The notes beneath the pieces are model-generated. The model had not been told where the DNA came from. It ran no database searches and saw only the letters and a program-made list of their open reading frames with translations. Of a stretch of 64,000 bases of DNA, positions 48,801 to 58,015 are shown piece after piece (positions within the stretch are counted from its first letter, which is position 1; the number at the start of each line of letters is the position of its first letter). The stretch is from positions 248,001 through 312,000 of the forward strand of contig NOUX01000005.1 in assembly GCA_002245855.1 (NCBI GenBank), read 5' to 3'. This DNA comes from Sphingobacterium cellulitidis. GTDB taxonomy: Bacteria; Bacteroidota; Bacteroidia; Sphingobacteriales; Sphingobacteriaceae. Both the position numbers and the translations under genes were made by a program.

Positions 48801-49214
48801 ACGAATACTTATCGAATTATTGGAGGATCTAATTTCATCCCAGGCAGTGCAAATGGATCTATGGGAAATATTTTCAGCAATGTCACAGATAGATGGACAG
48901 TAGATAACCCTAGCCAAGACGTCTTCTATCCTAGATTGTCAGATTACCAAAGTTCCAATAATAATTTAGCCTCAACATGGTGGCTCAGAGACATGAGCTT
49001 CATCCGCTTAAGAAATGTTGAACTAGGATTTAGTATGCCATCGAAATGGATTGACCCTATGCAATTAAAAAATGTTAGAATTTTCTTAAGAGGCAATAAC
49101 CTTCTAACATTTTCAAAATTCGATTTGTGGGATCCTGAATTAGGAGTAAATAATGGAATGAGATACCCGATTATGAAATCAGTATCGATGGGCTTAGAGT
49201 TAAACTTCAAATAA
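45867..49214 (+). CDS. SusC/RagA TonB-dependent receptor with STN signalling domain
   Basis: 1115-aa outer-membrane transporter. Order: signal peptide (to about 36), STN domain (about 45-115; VNYQNTPLKQVFKNLNEEAG), carboxypeptidase-regulatory-like domain (about 125-205; IKGQVLNESNAPIPNS), plug (DEVVVVGFGTQRK, GVRGANGVILINTK) and a C-terminal beta-barrel. The STN domain is the part that contacts FecR-type regulators, fitting the genes in front. Substrate unknown; no glycoside hydrolase or peptidase is encoded next to it. Confidence 0.95.
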   Translation: MMLKLFFKSLKVHLNRPVYWSILGILFTCQSVFGSLIDPQKTITVNYQNTPLKQVFKNLNEEAGIQFIYSNQDLDETKRITLKLINSPIKTVVTEIFSTINVSFEIKDNTIIVKKTNERRLNQERTIKGQVLNESNAPIPNSTIQTSFSNRSTSTNQNGNFEINVQSQDTYITVTSIGYVSRQIEIKSANDYRIILKDSTDALDEVVVVGFGTQRKASVVGAISSIEPERLKSGTTRSMSNNLAGQLAGVIAVQRSGEPGYDNSNFWIRGISTFGGNRNPLILVDGVERSLDNMDPEEIESFSILKDAAASAVYGVRGANGVILINTKRGKVGKPTVSARYEQGFTSPIQLPDFIGAADYLEVMNSIREERGDAPLYSQERIDNIRNNVDPDLYPDVNWLDAILKNQAGNSRANLSVNGGTDILRYSLVTSYYGESGIIERDKNQAWDSSSKLNRYNVRSNVDINISPTTLFRLNIGGYLQDRSRAPQSVDDLFQQAFTIPPYVHPTIYSSGEIPRTPERTNPWALATQRGYERISASKLESLFSLEQDLKFFLPGLKARGLFSFDRYSNTSVVRSKDPDYFNPAIGRDDQGNLLLVIDKYGQDFLGYSKGSDWGDKSVYLEGALNYSKFFGMHNVEGMVLYNQRNYDNGDLLPYRNQGMAARFSYNYNNRYIAEFNFGYNGSENFAPGKRYGFFPSFALGWYISEEKFMENYKETLSKLKLRGSYGLVGNDRLDGRRFAYITTINETGGYRWGLNNDFYRAGRFEGDQGNSNLTWETVAKSNIGLELGVWNALDFQIDFFHEDRKNIFMQRRSIPGSSGFTNAPWANYGAVKNKGIDMSLEFNKNLSQDFFLSLRGTFTYAKNQIMEQDEPSAIIGTSRSSTGKPIGQQFGLIADGLFKESDFKDVENGILIDDIPTHTFGVIRPGDIKYQDLNQDGVVDALDVTAIGGTEDPTVVFGFGTNMRYKAIDFGFFFQGLTNTYRIIGGSNFIPGSANGSMGNIFSNVTDRWTVDNPSQDVFYPRLSDYQSSNNNLASTWWLRDMSFIRLRNVELGFSMPSKWIDPMQLKNVRIFLRGNNLLTFSKFDLWDPELGVNNGMRYPIMKSVSMGLELNFK

Positions 49215-49225
49215 AATTGACCAAT

Positions 49226-51097
49226 ATGAAAACGAAATATAACAAGATATTTTTAACCTCCTTAATAGGTATCTTATCATTAAGTTCTTGTTCCAAGTTC
49301 TTAGATAAAATGCCTGATGACCAACTTACCTTAGAAATGGTCTTCGAAGACAAAACAAGAACTGAGGATTGGCTAGCGGGAATTTACAGCAATATTCCTG
49401 ACCCTTATTTTGGCTTTGCCAAAGATGTAGGTCTTGATGCGCTATCAGACGATATGGCTCCTTCAACTGGATGGGAACAATTTGGCTGGGATGTAATCGG
49501 CAAACAAACTGGAAATTGGAACCCAAGTACAGGCTGGGGACCTAATTACTGGGTGGAACTCCCAAAACGAATCAGATCAGCATACATCTTCATTGATAAT
49601 GTTAAACCAAACGCATCCCAACTTGTAACGGATGAAGAAGTAAATCTAATGAAGGCTGAAGCAAGGTTTATGATCGCGTATTATTACTCTTTGCTTTTAG
49701 ATACATATGGAGCAATCCCTTTCAATCTGGGTTTGACGGATCCAAACGCCACGACAAAAGAGTTGATGATTGGGCAAACCCCATTTGATGAAATCGTTGA
49801 TTGGATAGACAAAGAACTAATGGAGGTATCAACATTGCTCCCCGATAAATATGCTGCCGCCCAAAAATATGGTCGTGCAACATCTATTATGTGCTTAGCA
49901 GTACGAGCAAGATTACTCTTATTTGCTGCAAGTCCTTTGGTGAATGGGAATCCTGCCTATGCTAATTTTGTAAATGACAAAGATCAAAAAATATTCAATT
50001 CGAATTTTGATGCGAATAAATGGAAAAAAGCGGCAGATGCTTCTAAGTTATTAATTGATAGAGCAGAAGCAGCTGGCCATAAATTATATTATGAATATAA
50101 TACTGATGGTAGCATAGATCCTTTCTTATCTTATCAATACATGATGTTTAGAAGACCGCAAGATGGAAACAATGAAATACTATTCGCTCGTCCGGATTGT
50201 AATATTTGGGAGTATGATAAACATTCGCAACCTAGAGGAACTGGAGGAAACGGTGGTCTAGGCCTGACTCAATCTTTAGTGGATGCCTTCATGATGGAAA
50301 ATGGATTACCAATCACTGACCCGAACTCCGGTTATGTTGAAAAAGGTTTCTCTACTTCTGATGAAGTAAGAAATACAAAATGGGTAGACTCAAAAGGTGG
50401 AGGGAAAGTCACTCTTGCCGGAACTTATAACATGTACACACATAGAGAGCCTAGATTCTATATTTCTGTTTTGTATAATGGGGCTTGGTTTAAACGCGAA
50501 AACAGAACTACAGAATTCTATTATGGAAACTGGGACGGTGGTCCAACGCATGATGCTCCCCAAAATGGGTATCTAATGAGAAAAAAAGTGCACCCTGACC
50601 ATGATCCAAGAAATGGAACCAATCCATATCGCCCTGGTATTCTTTATCGCTTAGGTGAAGCATATCTGAATTACGCAGAAGCCTTGAATGAATCAAGTCC
50701 AAATAATCCAGATATTCTTAAGTATTTAAACCTTATCCGTGAAAGAGCGGGAATCCCCCAATTTGGAAAAGGAACCAACCCCCTTCCTGCTCCTGCTTCT
50801 CAACAAGCAATGAGAGATGCTATTCATCGCGAAAGAAGGGTAGAATTAAATAATGAAGGAATCCGTTATAGAGATATCAGAAGATGGAAAATTGGAGAAC
50901 AAACTCTTAATGGAAATTTTACGGGAATGAACTTCTCTGGAACTGAAAAAGATGATACTGAAAGTAATCCTAAAGCTTTTTTCAAAAGATCAACTTATCA
51001 AAGAAGAGTATTCAACCAGAAGAACTACTGGTTCCCTGTACCTCAATCTGAAATTGATAAAAACCCGAATCTAAGACAAAACCCTTTTTGGGAATAA
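49226..51097 (+). CDS. SusD/RagB outer-membrane lipoprotein
   Basis: 623-aa substrate-binding lipoprotein that caps the SusC barrel. Lipobox Cys in SLSSCSKFLD (near residue 22), TPR-like helices (LMKAEARFMIAYYYSLLLDT) and the C-terminal SusD signature (YRLGEAYLNYAEALNE, IHRERRVELNNEGIRYRDIRRW). The ATG at 49226 (MKTKYN) is preferred over a TTG at 49217, as it starts the lipoprotein signal. It lies 11 bp after susC and ends in a strong terminator. Confidence 0.95.
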   Translation: MKTKYNKIFLTSLIGILSLSSCSKFLDKMPDDQLTLEMVFEDKTRTEDWLAGIYSNIPDPYFGFAKDVGLDALSDDMAPSTGWEQFGWDVIGKQTGNWNPSTGWGPNYWVELPKRIRSAYIFIDNVKPNASQLVTDEEVNLMKAEARFMIAYYYSLLLDTYGAIPFNLGLTDPNATTKELMIGQTPFDEIVDWIDKELMEVSTLLPDKYAAAQKYGRATSIMCLAVRARLLLFAASPLVNGNPAYANFVNDKDQKIFNSNFDANKWKKAADASKLLIDRAEAAGHKLYYEYNTDGSIDPFLSYQYMMFRRPQDGNNEILFARPDCNIWEYDKHSQPRGTGGNGGLGLTQSLVDAFMMENGLPITDPNSGYVEKGFSTSDEVRNTKWVDSKGGGKVTLAGTYNMYTHREPRFYISVLYNGAWFKRENRTTEFYYGNWDGGPTHDAPQNGYLMRKKVHPDHDPRNGTNPYRPGILYRLGEAYLNYAEALNESSPNNPDILKYLNLIRERAGIPQFGKGTNPLPAPASQQAMRDAIHRERRVELNNEGIRYRDIRRWKIGEQTLNGNFTGMNFSGTEKDDTESNPKAFFKRSTYQRRVFNQKNYWFPVPQSEIDKNPNLRQNPFWE

Positions 51098-51111
51098 TTA
51101 ATAATATGCTA

Positions 51112-51150
51112 AAACACAAAAGCGGACTATAGATGTCCGCTTTTGTGTTT
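51112..51150 (+). terminator. Terminator of first SusCD unit
   Basis: AAACACAAAAGCGGAC and GTCCGCTTTTGTGTTT form a 15-16 bp perfect stem with an 8-nt loop, U-rich on the 3' arm. Confidence 0.85.
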
Positions 51151-51276
51151 CAAACAGCACAATTTTGACATCTTCTAATCTTATCGGACATACTCCATAT
51201 AAAAAAATCAACCTTCTACAGCCGCTTTGCAGGCGTCTCTATACTAAATACTAATTACTAAATACTAGATTAATAC

Positions 51277-51284
51277 TATATTTG
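51277..51284 (+). promoter_or_regulatory. Candidate -7 element of the phosphopantetheinyl transferase gene
   Basis: TATATTTG matches TAnnTTTG and ends 3 nt before the ATG at 51288. No -33 TTG was found at 17-23 nt, so this stays tentative. Confidence 0.35.
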
Positions 51285-51287
51285 ACT

Positions 51288-51926
51288 ATGTCATTAGCTT
51301 ATCTCAAAGAATTGGATGCGCAGAGTCGCATTGCGCTATGGAAAATCGAAGAAACTGAGGAACAATTGGTTTCAATGTTACAGCTTGATGAAGCTGAATT
51401 AGCGAAGCTTGGAAGTTTAGCTAAGGGAAAAAGAACTTTACATTGGCTGGCAACGCGTGTATTATTGCGTTATTTATTGCAAACGCCCGAGTTTATAAGC
51501 TGTCCTTCTGATTCCAATGGTAAGCCTTATCTGCCTGACTTCCCTTATGAAATTTCTTTGACCCATTCGTATGACTATGCTGGCGTGATGTTGAGTTCCT
51601 CAGGCCTTTGCGGAATTGACTTGGAGATTGTAAAAGATAAGGTCGTGAGAATTAAGAACAAGTTTTTGAAGCCTAATGAACTAGAATTCATGCAGGATGA
51701 AAATATGGTAGATCAACTTTATGCATGTTGGTGTGCCAAGGAGGCTGTCTATAAATTACAAGGCAACAAAGGGGTGTCCTTTTATGAGAACATGACGATT
51801 CATCCTTTCCAATATAGCCCTCAAGGTGTGATGAAGGTTGATTTGATCAAGGACAACCAAATCCATTCCTTCAATGTATTTTACGAAAGGTTCAATGAAT
51901 ATATGTTGGGTTATGTAAATATTTAG
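51288..51926 (+). CDS. 4'-phosphopantetheinyl transferase
   Basis: 212-aa Sfp-like enzyme that moves phosphopantetheine from CoA to carrier proteins. It shows SDSNGKPYLPDFPYEISLTHS, the Mg-binding GIDLEIV (near residue 112) and WCAKEAVYKLQG (near 149). The length fits the two-lobed Sfp type, not the small AcpS. The ATG at 51288 is used; a TTG six nt upstream is less likely. It converges on the permease gene, 22 bp away. Confidence 0.93.
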   Translation: MSLAYLKELDAQSRIALWKIEETEEQLVSMLQLDEAELAKLGSLAKGKRTLHWLATRVLLRYLLQTPEFISCPSDSNGKPYLPDFPYEISLTHSYDYAGVMLSSSGLCGIDLEIVKDKVVRIKNKFLKPNELEFMQDENMVDQLYACWCAKEAVYKLQGNKGVSFYENMTIHPFQYSPQGVMKVDLIKDNQIHSFNVFYERFNEYMLGYVNI

Positions 51927-51948
51927 GTAGAATTAATTCCATTAATCC

Positions 51949-52998
51949 CTATTCATCGACTATTACCCTGGTATCTTCCTTCAGCGCCAAGCGTTTATTA
52001 GACTTATAGATCCTTACTGCAATTAGAAAATAGGCCAATAACAAAGGACCATAGACCAAACCTATTAATCCGAATAAAGGTATTCCTATTATCACTCCAA
52101 CAACTGTAATAATAGGGTGAATATCCCCTAACTTTTTGGCAATGATCAGTCTTAGAACATTGTCTATATTGATGACCAGTCCAAAGCCCCAAATTAGCAT
52201 TCCAATCCCTTGCCAATTGTGTCCATCTGCTAATAAAATAACAGCTGCAGGAACAAATATCAATGGTGGCCCTAATAATGGTATAAATGATAATATGGCA
52301 CATATTACCCCCCAAAACAAAGGATCTTTCGCTCCAAACATCCAAAATCCCAGTGCTAAACAAGCACCTTGAATAATGGCGATAATAGTCTGCCCGATTA
52401 TATTTGAATAGGTAATATTCTTTAATTCCTCTCCAAAAGTTACTGCATTTTCATCATCAAAAGGCAGATAATGAACCAACCCACCTTCAAACCCCTTATA
52501 ATTCACAAAAAGGAAATATAGTAAAAAGTACATGACCGTAATTTCCAGAAAAACATTTGCTGCACCACTCAACGCCGATGTTAACAGTCCACCCAGATAG
52601 GTCGAACTTGCTTCCAATTGTTTTTCTATGAGGTCCGGTTGACCGAGCTTATCTCCGACAAAATGGTTGATTGCATCCATGATTTTCTTAACCCAATGCG
52701 GATTTTGTTGAAGTTCTATGGCTTTATCGAACAACATCTTACCAATTCCTACAAATGGTAATACGATAATAAATATGGAGAGGATAATAATAAAAACCGA
52801 AGATACCGGTTTAGGCCAATGCCATTTTTCAATCAGAAAAATATTCAAGTTCCGGAACAAGGTATACATAACCATTGTTCCTAGAAACGCCCCAAATATC
52901 CCAGAGGTAGCATAAATAATGATACCCCCTAATATGATGACAATAATTAGGATAATGATATTCCGTTCCTTCTGCGAAAAAACATCGTTGTTGCTCAT
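51949..52998 (-). CDS. AI-2E family (TqsA/PerM-like) membrane permease
   Basis: 349-aa polytopic protein with about 7-8 membrane helices. Family features: the N-terminal pair of helices with IIIYATSGIFGAFLGTMVMY, the amphipathic middle (about 75-150) and C-terminal FIPLLGPPLIFVPAAVILL, PIITVVGVIIGIPLFGLIGL and GPLLLAYF. Members export quorum signals or act as Na+/H+ antiporters; the substrate cannot be read from sequence. Confidence 0.9.
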   Translation of the reverse strand: MSNNDVFSQKERNIIILIIVIILGGIIIYATSGIFGAFLGTMVMYTLFRNLNIFLIEKWHWPKPVSSVFIIILSIFIIVLPFVGIGKMLFDKAIELQQNPHWVKKIMDAINHFVGDKLGQPDLIEKQLEASSTYLGGLLTSALSGAANVFLEITVMYFLLYFLFVNYKGFEGGLVHYLPFDDENAVTFGEELKNITYSNIIGQTIIAIIQGACLALGFWMFGAKDPLFWGVICAILSFIPLLGPPLIFVPAAVILLADGHNWQGIGMLIWGFGLVINIDNVLRLIIAKKLGDIHPIITVVGVIIGIPLFGLIGLVYGPLLLAYFLIAVRIYKSNKRLALKEDTRVIVDE

Positions 52999-53409
52999 AA
53001 TTGATTTTAAAATAAAATAACAACATTTTCCCGAATTGGTTTAAAAACTTTAATAATATTTTTAATTAACCAGAACTCAAATCAGTTTATTCCCTTTTAT
53101 TAACACCTCTATTTTGATGAAACCCAACTAAATACCATTATTTAAATAAAATTTTCTCGAATAATAAAAAATCTATTTTTTGAGCAATAAACAACAAAAA
53201 ATAACATAACAAAATTATTACCACTATTTTCCAAACAAAAACAAAAGCTATTTTAATATTTATTAATAACTTAGTAACTATTTGTTAACCTTTTTTTAAT
53301 CTTAAATACAAACCTTTGTGGCGAAATCTAAAATTCAACCTTATGAAATATAGCTTTGTTAAAATTCTTATCTAACACATTTTATAATCTAAAAACACCT
53401 TAATTATTC
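52999..53409 (+). promoter_or_regulatory. Upstream region of second SusCD unit
   Basis: 411-bp noncoding region between the divergent permease gene and susC. It is very AT-rich. TAGCTTTG at 53351-53358 fits a -7 element but has no TTG at the right distance; AACCTTTG at 53311-53318 with TTTG at 53281-53284 is a weaker pair (spacer 26). One of them probably drives susC-susD with a leader of 45-85 nt. Confidence 0.3.
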
Positions 53410-56361
53410 ATGAACTTAACTTCGAAAACTACAGCGAGGTCTTTCCTTTTATTGCTCTTCGGCGTATTCTGGACAATCTCAGCTTTTAGTCAACAACGAA
53501 CAATTAGTGGAAAAGTAAGAACCGCAGACAATGTTCCACTCTCCAATGTTTCTGTCCTACTAAAAGGAACTAACATCGGATCCCAAACCAACAATGATGG
53601 TCAATTTCAAATTAATGTTCCAAATGATGGAATTTTGATTTTCTCAAGTATCGGCTATTTAACTCAGGAAACTGAAATAAAAGGGAAAAACTATATCAAT
53701 ATTATCTTGGAAGCCGATGATAAAGCCATCGATGAAGTAGTTGTAATGGGATATTCCCAAGTAGAAAAACAACACGTTGCTTCTTCCGTTGCAAGTATGG
53801 ATATGGAGTCTACCAAGACTAGACCTATTTTCAAAATGCAAGAGGCATTCTCTGGAACTATTCCAGGTGTAACTATGCTTCAAGGATCCAATATTCCAGG
53901 CGCCGTTCCTGGGACTATTTCGATTCGCGGAATAAGTACCCTTCAAAATGCTGATGCATTGGTTATCGTCGATGGAATGGAGCAATCAATTACGGACTTA
54001 GACCCCAATCAAATAAAAAGCATTACCGTTCTTAAAGACGCAGCTTCAACTTCCATGTATGGCTCTAGAGGTGCAAACGGGGTAATCATTGTCGAAACTG
54101 AACGTGGTTACACTGGAAAATTCAAGGTAGATCTGAATGCATGGGGTGCTTATAGTAATCCTATTGACCTTCCTAATTGGGTGGATGCAGCGCAATACAT
54201 GAAGTTGAACAATGAAACCAGAACCCATCAAAATCAAACCCTTTTATTCTCTGATGAGGATATTAGAAAAGCTGAAACTGGTGAAACCCCAAGTGTAAAT
54301 TGGCTGGATGAAATCATGACTCGCAAACCATTCGCTAATAACACTACGGCCAGCATCTCCGGTGGTGGGGGTGTCGGAACATTCAATTTGATGCTTGGAC
54401 ATATTGGAGAAAAAGGACTAAATGATATTGAAGGAACCGAAAAGTTCTCAGCCCGTTTCAATACGAACATCAATATTGCCGATAAATTTGTGCTATTGGC
54501 AGATTTTTATGCACATCGCCTTCAGGTAGATCGTCTTATGGCAAATGATAATGGTCATGGTCTTTATCAGATCGCTTGGAGAATGAACCCTACCCAACAA
54601 ATCTTCTATGATAATATGGATATTCCTGATCATTATATCTTGCATAATAATATGAACCCATTGGCCTCAATTGCTAAAGGCGGAACAAAAAACTATTTGT
54701 ATGATAGAAGTACGATCAACTTGAGACCAAGATATAACATCAATAAAAACTTGAATATTGAAGGTAATGTCTCATATATGATCAACAAATCAGCAAATAA
54801 AGAGCAAAGAAGTACTTTTAAATTCTTTGATGGTGATGGAGCTCCCGTGACGATCTGGAAAAATTCCGTAACTGCAGAGCAAGGGGTAAGCTCAAGTCAA
54901 TTGACTGCCAGAGCATTAGCCAATTACACGAAAGACTTACGATCAAATAAAGACAAACTTTATTTGACCTTAGGTACAGAGATGATGAGCTATACATACA
55001 CTGACTATAGAGAAGAAAATAAAGCCTCTTTCTTTGGAAAATTAAACTACTCTTTTGACAACAGATATCTGATTGAGTTAACTGGACGTTCGGACGGTAG
55101 CAGTAAATTTGCGCCAGGTAATAAATGGGGATTCTTCCCTTCTGCCGCACTAGCTTGGAATTTGCACAATGAATCTTTCTTCAGTTCTATTCGCGAAAGT
55201 GGAGCAATAACCAACTTAAAAGTCCGTGCTTCTTATGGTTTAATTGGAAATGAGAATGTTGACCCATACTTATGGCAGGAAATTGTCAATAACTGGGGAT
55301 GGACTATTAGGGTTCCAAATCCGGATTTCTCATGGGAAAAACAAAAACAATGGAATATTGGTGTCGATGTAACAGCATTGAAAAATAGACTTTCATTAAC
55401 AGCAGAAGTCTATGACAAATTCTCCTATGATTTGATTTACAACAACTTTCCTGTCCCTCCATTAACGGGGTCAAACAATTTGGAATCTGCTGTAAATATC
55501 GGTGAAGTACAAAACAAAGGTTGGGAGCTTTCTGCGAAATGGTCAGACAAAATTGGAAATGTTTCCTACAATGTTGGGGCGATGCTTTTCGACAATGTCA
55601 ATAAGGTATTAAAAGCTGGATATAGCAAGAACGATACCCTAATCTTTAAGGGTGACAGTGACAAAATTTGGTACAACGGCTCTTCAATCGACAACTATTA
55701 TGGCTTCGAAAGTAATGGCTATTTCCAAAACGCAGATGAAGTTGAGAATACTTCAGCAAAACTACCTAATACCCTTCCAGGTGATATTAAATACAAAGAT
55801 CAAAATGCTGATGGTATCATCAATGATCAGGACAGAATCTATTTAGGCGATCCTTTCCCGCATATGAACTATTCCATTAACCTAGGATTAAACTATAAAA
55901 AATGGGATTTCTCAGTTATGGGACAAGGTGTTGGTAAAAGGAATGGTCGATTGGTTGGAATGGAAGGATATCCTGTATATGTGGATGGTGGCAGCAATTC
56001 ACTGGGTACTCCACGTCAGGAATACGCAGACAACCGCTGGACTGAATCGAACGCTAATGCTCGTTTTCCTAGAATTTGGAGTGGAAACAGTTCCAATGCT
56101 TACCTGAGTGATGTATGGTTAAGTGATGCTTCCTACTTCCGGATTAAAATGATCCAATTAGGATATACATTCCCAGGAATCGGAAAAAGCATTAAAAATA
56201 TTAGACTTTATGTAAATGCTCAAGACGCATTTACTTTCACAAAATGGGAAGGTTTAGAGCCGGAAAGAGGTTTGGACAAATCCAAAACTGAAAACCAAGG
56301 AAATGGTGTATATCCTAGAATGGCAACATACAGCTTTGGTATTAGAGCAACCATCTATTAA
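53410..56361 (+). CDS. SusC/RagA TonB-dependent receptor (no STN domain)
   Basis: 983-aa outer-membrane transporter. It has a signal peptide (to about 28, ISAFSQ), a carboxypeptidase-regulatory-like domain (about 29-110; ISGKVRTADNVPLSNVSVLL), the plug (DEVVVMGYSQVEKQ, MYGSRGANGVIIVET) and a C-terminal barrel. Unlike the receptor at 45867 it lacks the STN domain and has no sigma/anti-sigma genes beside it, so its regulation must differ. Substrate unknown. Confidence 0.95.
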   Translation: MNLTSKTTARSFLLLLFGVFWTISAFSQQRTISGKVRTADNVPLSNVSVLLKGTNIGSQTNNDGQFQINVPNDGILIFSSIGYLTQETEIKGKNYINIILEADDKAIDEVVVMGYSQVEKQHVASSVASMDMESTKTRPIFKMQEAFSGTIPGVTMLQGSNIPGAVPGTISIRGISTLQNADALVIVDGMEQSITDLDPNQIKSITVLKDAASTSMYGSRGANGVIIVETERGYTGKFKVDLNAWGAYSNPIDLPNWVDAAQYMKLNNETRTHQNQTLLFSDEDIRKAETGETPSVNWLDEIMTRKPFANNTTASISGGGGVGTFNLMLGHIGEKGLNDIEGTEKFSARFNTNINIADKFVLLADFYAHRLQVDRLMANDNGHGLYQIAWRMNPTQQIFYDNMDIPDHYILHNNMNPLASIAKGGTKNYLYDRSTINLRPRYNINKNLNIEGNVSYMINKSANKEQRSTFKFFDGDGAPVTIWKNSVTAEQGVSSSQLTARALANYTKDLRSNKDKLYLTLGTEMMSYTYTDYREENKASFFGKLNYSFDNRYLIELTGRSDGSSKFAPGNKWGFFPSAALAWNLHNESFFSSIRESGAITNLKVRASYGLIGNENVDPYLWQEIVNNWGWTIRVPNPDFSWEKQKQWNIGVDVTALKNRLSLTAEVYDKFSYDLIYNNFPVPPLTGSNNLESAVNIGEVQNKGWELSAKWSDKIGNVSYNVGAMLFDNVNKVLKAGYSKNDTLIFKGDSDKIWYNGSSIDNYYGFESNGYFQNADEVENTSAKLPNTLPGDIKYKDQNADGIINDQDRIYLGDPFPHMNYSINLGLNYKKWDFSVMGQGVGKRNGRLVGMEGYPVYVDGGSNSLGTPRQEYADNRWTESNANARFPRIWSGNSSNAYLSDVWLSDASYFRIKMIQLGYTFPGIGKSIKNIRLYVNAQDAFTFTKWEGLEPERGLDKSKTENQGNGVYPRMATYSFGIRATIY

Positions 56362-56378
56362 TCTTTGATTTTACCGAA

Positions 56379-57974
56379 ATGAAAAAAACAATATTTGCAT
56401 TAGCATTGATAACCTCTCTAGGAACTACCAGCTGTGAAAAGTTCCTTGACAAAAGAGATCCTACAGCAACTAACTTTCAAGAATTCTTCAATACCGAGGA
56501 AGATTTAAGAAGAGTAGTTTATAGTTCCTATCGTGATGTATTTACACATCCCACTGAGAGACGATTGGTTTTCTACATGATGGATGGAAGATCGGATAAT
56601 GGTTATGCCCGAATTGAAACTGACCATCATGGCATTATGGCCAATGGAAATTATAATAGTAATTCCAGAGCCGCTGAATATTATTGGACCTTGTTCAATA
56701 AACATGTTGGTCGTCTAAATACTTTTATCGCAAATGTCGACATCCCATATGTTGAGGACGAAGCAGTTCGTCAAAAATACAAAGGGGTTCTGGAAGCCTT
56801 ACGGGTTTGGCATTATTTCAGAATTGTTGGCCATTGGGGGGATGTCCCTTTCGTGCTGGAACCTGCAAATTTGGAAACAGCAAAGCAACCTTCAACTCCT
56901 AAAAAGGAGATCTTAGAAAAATTATTCCCGATGGCAGAGGAAATTGCAAATAGGCTACCTGAAAATGAGGGCACTACAAATGCTTACATGTTCAACAAAT
57001 ATTCCTTTAAGGCCATAATAATGCGTTATGCCCTTTATTATGAACGCTATGATCTAGCAGCAAAATTAGCCAAGGAAATTATGGACTCTGGAAGGTTTCA
57101 ATTACATGCCAAATATGGTGATATGTTTGGTTACAAAGCGGATAAAACCAACAAAGAATTTATAATAAAATTTGACATGGAAAGCCATGACAACTCTGCA
57201 ACCGCTTCTTTTGAACACTTGGGACCACATTATAGAACAGGCAAAGGTCAATCCTACATGGTTCCTACCAAATCGTTGGTAGATAGTTATTGGACCTTAC
57301 AAGGTAGAAGTATTGACAATTGTCCGCTTCATACTAAAGAAGAATACGAATTGAACCCTAAACTAAATAGGGACCCACGTTATGCTCAAAGTATTTTTGG
57401 ACATGGGGACACCTTCTCGGGCGAGGTAATTGATATCTACAATGTAAATAGTCCCATGTACTATCAACAGTTAAGAGGAAGCAAATCTGGATATTGGTTC
57501 AAAAAATTTGTAGATGAAGCCGATGCCTTTAGATCTGGAGGAAACATGACCTTCCCGTTAATTCGTTATGCTGAAGTATTGTTAACTTATGCTGAAGCCA
57601 AAATTATGTCAGGAGAACCTGATCAACTAGCGAAAGACTGTATCAACAATATTCGCAAAAGAGCTGGATTAGATATGACTGTTGCAGATGTTAACTTAGT
57701 TACAAAGACTAAACAACAATGGACTGACCTGATTCGTAACGAAAGAAGAGTAGAGTTTGCAGGGGAAGGTCTGAGATATGATGATATTATCCGTTGGAAA
57801 ATTGCTGACCAGGTTTTGAACCAACCAGCAATGGGTCATACCAGAAAATTAAACAACAGCCTTCAATCCCTGAAAATTGAAGATCGTAGGTTTACTAAAA
57901 ATCAATATTTATGGCCTTTCCACGAAAGCAGCTTAAAGGTTGAACCAAATCTTATACAAAATCAAGGTTACTAA
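56379..57974 (+). CDS. SusD/RagB outer-membrane lipoprotein
   Basis: 531-aa partner of the preceding SusC. Lipobox Cys in GTTSCEKFLD (near residue 19), the SusD N-terminal helices (TEEDLRRVVYSSYRDVF, ALRVWHYFRIVGHWGDVPFV) and the C-terminal signature (IRYAEVLLTYAEAKIMSG, IRNERRVEFAGEGLRYDDI). It lies 17 bp after susC and is followed by a palindrome that probably ends the transcript. Confidence 0.95.
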   Translation: MKKTIFALALITSLGTTSCEKFLDKRDPTATNFQEFFNTEEDLRRVVYSSYRDVFTHPTERRLVFYMMDGRSDNGYARIETDHHGIMANGNYNSNSRAAEYYWTLFNKHVGRLNTFIANVDIPYVEDEAVRQKYKGVLEALRVWHYFRIVGHWGDVPFVLEPANLETAKQPSTPKKEILEKLFPMAEEIANRLPENEGTTNAYMFNKYSFKAIIMRYALYYERYDLAAKLAKEIMDSGRFQLHAKYGDMFGYKADKTNKEFIIKFDMESHDNSATASFEHLGPHYRTGKGQSYMVPTKSLVDSYWTLQGRSIDNCPLHTKEEYELNPKLNRDPRYAQSIFGHGDTFSGEVIDIYNVNSPMYYQQLRGSKSGYWFKKFVDEADAFRSGGNMTFPLIRYAEVLLTYAEAKIMSGEPDQLAKDCINNIRKRAGLDMTVADVNLVTKTKQQWTDLIRNERRVEFAGEGLRYDDIIRWKIADQVLNQPAMGHTRKLNNSLQSLKIEDRRFTKNQYLWPFHESSLKVEPNLIQNQGY

Positions 57975-57983
57975 AAATTAAAC

Positions 57984-58015
57984 GAGGCTGTAAAATCAAT
58001 TGATTTTACAGCCTC
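57984..58015 (+). terminator. Perfect 32-bp palindrome after second SusD gene
   Basis: GAGGCTGTAAAATCA followed by its exact complement around an ATT centre. The T-run is poor (AAATCATG), so it may act as an mRNA-end stabiliser or a weak terminator. Confidence 0.65.
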
